Part shown: positions 60,031 to 64,000 of the stretch, one piece after another
Numbering within the stretch: position 1 is the stretch's first letter
How the letters are laid out: every line of letters begins with the position of its first letter
DNA from: Caecitellus pseudoparvulus
Lineage: Eukaryota > Bigyra: Bicosoecida
Reading direction: 5' to 3'
Length of the DNA: 64,000 bases
NCBI GenBank assembly: GCA_965644315.1
Contig: CBFFRQ010000030.1
Location: forward strand, 186,001 to 250,000
Position numbers and translations under genes: made by a program
The notes under the pieces: model-generated
Seen by the model: only the letters and a program-made list of their open reading frames with translations
Databases searched by the model: none
What the model was told of the DNA's origin: nothing

Positions 60031-62156
60031 ATGGCCGGAGCTGGCGGGGGCACCGCCTTCGTGTCCCTGCCACTGCTGACAGCAGCCTTCTGTGTTCAGG
60101 GGCTCTCTGTACCTGCCATTTTCGCCTGCCTTGGATTGGTGCATGTTGCAGCTGCTTTTAGACACGGTGCGCATTCCTTTGCCAGGCCCTGGCCCACTGG
60201 CACCCACCCGCTTGCACTTTGCGGCGGCGCAGATCAACCAACGAGTGGATCCAGGCAGAAGGTAAGAGGACGATGCTGCCTCGCTGTGGGTGGCGCGTGT
60301 CTTTCACACCGCCGCCGCCCTTGCCTATGCAGCGCCTGTTGCGCAGCACTCAGATGGATGCCGCGGCTGCCCTCATGCAAGGGCTGGTGGTGGCCTGCAC
60401 GCTCTTGACAGGACCAACGCCCATCGTAGGGTTTTGGGCTTTTCGCCATGGCCTCATTTTGAAGACTGTTCACTGGCGGCAGGCCAAGCGCTTGGACGTG
60501 CATGCCCTGTTCTGCTACGTGGCGTGCCTCGTACTGCTGCCCTTCACAGGGGACGGCGGCCTGGCGCCACCACACATGACATGGAGCCATGTGCTTGTAG
60601 GGCACTGTTGCATGTTCTGTGCGCTGTGGTTGTCGCGCTGGCTGCAGCAGCACCCTGCCACGCGTGACGCCAAGCAGCCCCTCATCCCCACTCAGACAGC
60701 AGAACGCAGCACGGCACCTCCAGCACCCGCCCTCACTGCAGCACGCATTGTAGCCCGGTCTGCGGGCCTCCTCATCCCTGTGGGCGTCCTCCTCTTGGTG
60801 TGGCAACCCCCTGTCGCTCCAGCACCTCCTGGGTGGCCTCTCGCTGCCACGTGCATGGCAGCCTGGGCTCTATGGGCGGCGGCAGAGGAGTGGGCGCACT
60901 GGCTCCCGCTGCCCCTTCCCGCCATGTCAAGTGACGCTGCCGCAGCTGTACATGTGTGTGTGCTCTTGGCCATGACTCCCCTGGAGCTGTCCGTTCACGC
61001 GGCGCTGCATGTCGCCATCGCATGCTCGCGGGCACTGGTGCACCTGGCTCGCCCAGCCGTGCAAGTGTCCCTCGCGTCAGCTTCCTTGGGCCACGACCAA
61101 GGCGCAAAGGCGTGGGATCTCGTTAGACAACGACTCGGTCGTTTGCAGGCCGGTGCCCTGGGCTGGGTCTCGGCTGCAGCAAGCAGCACTCTCAATGTGC
61201 TGTCGCTGCTGGCCACCGCACCTGCCACGCGTGCTGTCTTCGCCTTCCTACTCCTAAATGTCGCTCTCATGCTCGCTGAGCTGGGCACTGGGTGGTGGGC
61301 CAATAGCCTGTCCCTAATGTCTGATGCTGCACACATGGCGTCAGACTGCATGTCGCTGGCGATCGGGCTAGCAGGCGCGTTCGTGGCAGCGCGCAGTGGC
61401 CGCGCAGGGAGCCACAGCCGAGCAGAGGCCTGGGCAGCGCTGGCAAACGGCTGCATCCTGCTCGCCTCAGCCGCCTTGGTGTTGTGGTCGGCTGTCCATC
61501 GCTTGATTGACCCGCCTGAGATGAACACAGACTTCTTGCTCCCCGTGAGCCTGGCAGGGCTGGTCGTGAACCTCATCGGCCTTGCATTCTTTCACGAGCA
61601 TGCGGGGCATGGACATGGGCATTGCCACGGGCACAGCCACGGGCACAGCCACGGGCACAGCCACGGGCACAGCCATGGGCATGGGCAGTGCCAAGGGGGG
61701 GGAGGGCATGCAAGCAACATGCACGCTATTTTCCTGCACGTGCTGGCCGACACTCTGGGGAGCATCAGCGTTATCGCTTCCTACGTGCTGTACCAAGTCT
61801 ACGGCTGGACGCTGGCTGACCCTGTCTGCTCCATCCTCATCGCCCTCCTCATCGTCCTGGCTGTGTGGCCCCTGCTGCAGAGCTCGTGGGCCCAGGTACG
61901 AAGCGCATCCCCCGAGGCCGCCGGGCAGCAGCAAGTCCACCTGCCTCCCCCGGTAACGAGCGCAATCTTGGCACTGCCTGGCGTGACGGCGGTGACCGCC
62001 ACTCAGCAGATCGGCGCCGGCACGGGGGGGCTGCTCGTCACTGTATCCTGCGGCAGCTCACCTCCACAAGAGACAGACATTCAGCGCACCCTGAGATTGC
62101 ACGGCCTACTTGGGAGCACACTCATCTTGCACAGTGTGGAGAGCAAGGCAGAGTGA
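60031..62156 (+). CDS. CDF zinc transporter, ZnT5/ZnT7 type
   Basis: Three exons (60031-60166, 60233-60261, 60333-62156) give 662 residues; the second exon is only 29 nt. The first ~320 residues have extra hydrophobic segments as in ZnT5/Msc2. The CDF domain begins near residue 360. The two metal-site helices are visible: SLMSDAAHMASDC (His and Asp of site A, helix II) and HAIFLHVLADTLGS (helix V). Between them is a His-rich cytosolic loop of HGHS repeats (about residues 476-500) like that of ZnT7. Relatives move zinc into the Golgi and early secretory pathway. ATG 60031 (GCATGGCC) is well placed. It converges on the PITH gene with 25 bp between stops. Confidence 0.9.
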
Positions 62157-62181
62157 CGCGCAGTGGGTCGCGGCAGGGCAG

Positions 62182-62886
62182 TCATGCTTTGCCCACGGAG
62201 GCTGCAGCTGTGGCAGGGTCTTCCAACGCCTTGGCTGTGGGGCGCACCTCATACACCGCGTCGACGATGCCCCGCTTCCACTTCATGTTCACCCCCTTGA
62301 AGCCGATGTAGTGGATCTTGCACTCTGTGTCTTCCCCGCCCACGGAGCGCGTGAAGAACATGGTCAGGGTGTGCACTGAGCTGAACTTGGACGTGCGCAG
62401 GGGGTAGTCGATTTCGCCAGCCACGTCCACGTTCAACGCCAGGACTTGCGTGGCCTTCAACTCGTGGCCATTCTCAAAGTCAATGTCGTCCCTGTTCGTG
62501 AACAGACGAACCTCCACCGGGTGCTGGGCGTCGCCGTCCCCCGCAATGCACACAGACTTGATCTTTGCCGCAGCGGTGAAAGGCACGTGGATGATGAGCT
62601 CGGGGTCCCCCTCGTTGGACACGACGCGGCAAGACTTGTCAGCTCGGAACTCTTGGGGCCGGAACACTGTCTTGGCGCTGCCCTCCTCCTCCTCGTTCAA
62701 TGCTCGCACCTTCTCCACGTCGATCAAGGAGTACAGGCTCTCGCCCTCGGCGTCTGCCTCTTCGTGGCAGCCACAGGCGCATCCTGCAGGGTGGTTACCT
62801 GTACCCGAGGAAAAGCAGGGCGTGACTTGTGCATACTATAGTGTCACATATAGGGCTCGTGCGCAGCACGCACCAGCATTGGCCAT
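62182..62886 (-). CDS. PITHD1: PITH domain protein (PITHD1/TXNL1 family)
   Basis: A 13-nt first exon (62886-62874, MANA plus one base), a 90-nt intron (GTGCGTGC...CTGCAG), and a second exon (62783-62182) give 204 residues. Splicing creates GCACGCHEEA, matching the Cys/His-rich N-terminus of human PITHD1, and then SLYSLIDVEKVRALNE, with LIIHVPFTAAAKIKSV and IHYIGFKGV (human LFNIPFTGNVKLKGI and VFYIGLRGE). The domain is a beta-sandwich that binds the proteasome in TXNL1; PITHD1 itself has no thioredoxin domain and neither does this one. TTTCCGCA lies 19 bases upstream of the ATG. Confidence 0.9.
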
Positions 62887-62905
62887 CGTGCGGGCTTGGC
62901 ACACT

Positions 62906-62913
62906 TGCGGAAA
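62906..62913 (-). promoter_or_regulatory. TTTCCGCA element, PITH gene
   Basis: Nineteen bases upstream of the PITH ATG on the coding strand. See the entry at 36473. Confidence 0.35.
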
Positions 62914-63148
62914 TCGACTGCAACGCGAGCAAAGATGAAGTGCTTGAGCGTGAGAGTGGTTCAATCGCCACACTGAAAATGGGTTCAGCACATGTTTGGG
63001 ATATATAGTTTGAATTCTCTACCTGCAGTGCCCGCCTTTGGAACTGCACAGACAGGAACCACCCCCCCCCCTGAATCCGCTCGAAGGAGCACTGGAGCAG
63101 GCCCGCGTTTCGCAGCGCTCTGCGCAGCAGGCCTCCGAGCTGCATGGC

Positions 63149-64000
63149 TCACTGCGCGTAAACCTGCACGATGTCTCGTATGCGTTTTCGGCAGTAAGGG
63201 CAGTGCCCAAAACTGCTGTGGATCCGCTCTGCGCACGCTTTGCAAGCCAGATGGCCACAGTCATAGAACACCGTGTCGACATCCTTGTCCAAGCAAATGC
63301 CACACTGAGAAGCCAACACCATAGCTTGGTTGGGGCTGTATCCTGCAGATGCAGGCTGGGCAGCGCCTCCCGACTGCGCGTTGGCTCTCAACTCGGCAGC
63401 CTTTTCCGCAAGCTGCCCGCCTTGTTGCAAGTGACCCCAGGCTTCAGAGTCAGCGACCTGCACAGCTCGAATGTACGCTGCATACTGCTCACGAGCGACT
63501 TGTGCATCCCCAGTATCCTCGGGGTGCGCCTCTGGCGCAACAGCAGCAGAGCCCGCTAGCCTGCTCTCTGACCCGGATGACGCCCGCAGCACACCCAAAG
63601 CGGTGGCATTCATGAATAACCCTTGCCCAGGGCCACCAGCAGCGGCATCTTGATCCTCGCAAGCTCGGGCGTAGTTGCCCAGCAGCCATGACAAGCGAAA
63701 GGTAATGATGCCTGCCACGACGTCCACGATGAAGAAAGCGAACACAACGTAGACGATTTCCACGCCCTCGCCACCCTCTCCGTCGGAGCCCACAGTCAGC
63801 GTCAACAGGAACATGAGTGAGAAGATCCCCACCAAGCCAATGGCCAGTGTGGCGTGGCCGTACAGCGCCAGCTGGTTTAGGGTCACGGCACCGTAGAAGC
63901 CCATCGCAGACAAGACTGCCAGGCCCAGGTTCATGCCAAAGGAAATGCGCGCGATTCCAGGTCGAATCTGCAATGGCACATCCTCCGCTGCGGGTGTGCC
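63149..64000 (-). CDS. membrane RING-finger protein, 3' part (gene runs off the window)
   Basis: About 280 C-terminal residues; the frame is open to the window edge, and a CAG acceptor-like site lies near 63969, so the start is outside. Four hydrophobic segments come first (NLGLAVLSAMGFYGAVTL, LAIGLVGIFSLMFLLTL, VEIVYVVFAFFIVDVVAGII), then a helical linker, then a C-terminal C3HC4 RING: CGICLDKDVDTVFYDCGHLA followed by CKAC and CPYCRKRI. This layout (membrane spans followed by a terminal RING) is typical of organelle- or ER-anchored E3 ubiquitin ligases; substrate unknown. A run of ten Cs on the plus strand (63061-63072 region) lies just downstream of the stop. Confidence 0.8.
   Translation of the reverse strand, partial: GTPAAEDVPLQIRPGIARISFGMNLGLAVLSAMGFYGAVTLNQLALYGHATLAIGLVGIFSLMFLLTLTVGSDGEGGEGVEIVYVVFAFFIVDVVAGIITFRLSWLLGNYARACEDQDAAAGGPGQGLFMNATALGVLRASSGSESRLAGSAAVAPEAHPEDTGDAQVAREQYAAYIRAVQVADSEAWGHLQQGGQLAEKAAELRANAQSGGAAQPASAGYSPNQAMVLASQCGICLDKDVDTVFYDCGHLACKACAERIHSSFGHCPYCRKRIRDIVQVYAQ

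Noticed and set aside
62945-62975. tRNA T-arm-like sequence (GTGGTTCAATCGCCAC)
   Set aside because: The stem does not give five pairs around a seven-base loop, and no acceptor or anticodon arm is present.

Overview
The window is nuclear DNA of a unicellular eukaryote. It is GC-rich, with protein genes interrupted by short spliceosomal introns (mostly 61-93 nt). Donors are very often GTGCGT, acceptors are CAG, and 14 of the modelled genes start ATG-GC, giving Met-Ala. The gene set has a Rictor homologue (TORC2), Sec61-alpha-like and RAMP4 translocon proteins, N-myristoyltransferase, GFAT, a ZnT transporter and a PACRG-like axonemal protein. This points to a flagellated protist. Rictor argues against land plants and green or red algae. 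I cannot name the lineage from sequence alone.

Layout. 1-7824: the 3' part of Rictor, PACRGL, and a secreted Cys-rich membrane protein broken by a one-base slip in a poly-C run. 8148-11005: an ApaG-domain protein diverging from a bromodomain protein, which converges on RAMP4. 11487-15402: a nine-exon gene of unknown function whose last seven exons are tandem copies of one ~145-residue module, all in phase 0-0, three of them nearly identical in a 497-bp repeat. 15752-18570: a multi-RRM protein. 18571-20376: a gene-poor stretch. 20811 to about 27385: a Plavaka/KDZ-like DNA transposon with an intact zinc-finger transposase and a divergently transcribed partner gene. 27910-34413: a 2167-residue surface protein (RCC1 repeats, Ser/Thr/Pro stalk, Cys-rich domain, multi-span membrane domain). 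35027-40079: a PPR-like mitochondrial protein, GFAT and asparaginase. 40536-43028: an orphan protein. 43152-43487: a 5S rRNA gene beside a strongly structured, unidentified sequence that may be a non-coding RNA. 43721-54493: N-myristoyltransferase, a coiled-coil protein, and a very long protein with a CG-1-like N-terminus and a C2 domain. 54947-64000: a MATCAP-like tyrosine carboxypeptidase, a DUF962 membrane protein, a divergent Sec61-alpha-like protein, a ZnT zinc transporter, a PITH protein, and the 3' end of a membrane RING protein.

The genome is compact. Convergent neighbours end within 20-50 bp of each other, and in one case two stop codons share a single CTAG. Functions are mostly general eukaryotic housekeeping (secretory pathway, TOR signalling, amino-sugar metabolism, cytoskeleton) with no operon logic. 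Several genes have divergently transcribed neighbours within 160-500 bp that could share promoters. Exon structures were read by eye from splice signals, reading frame and remembered family features; no alignment was run.
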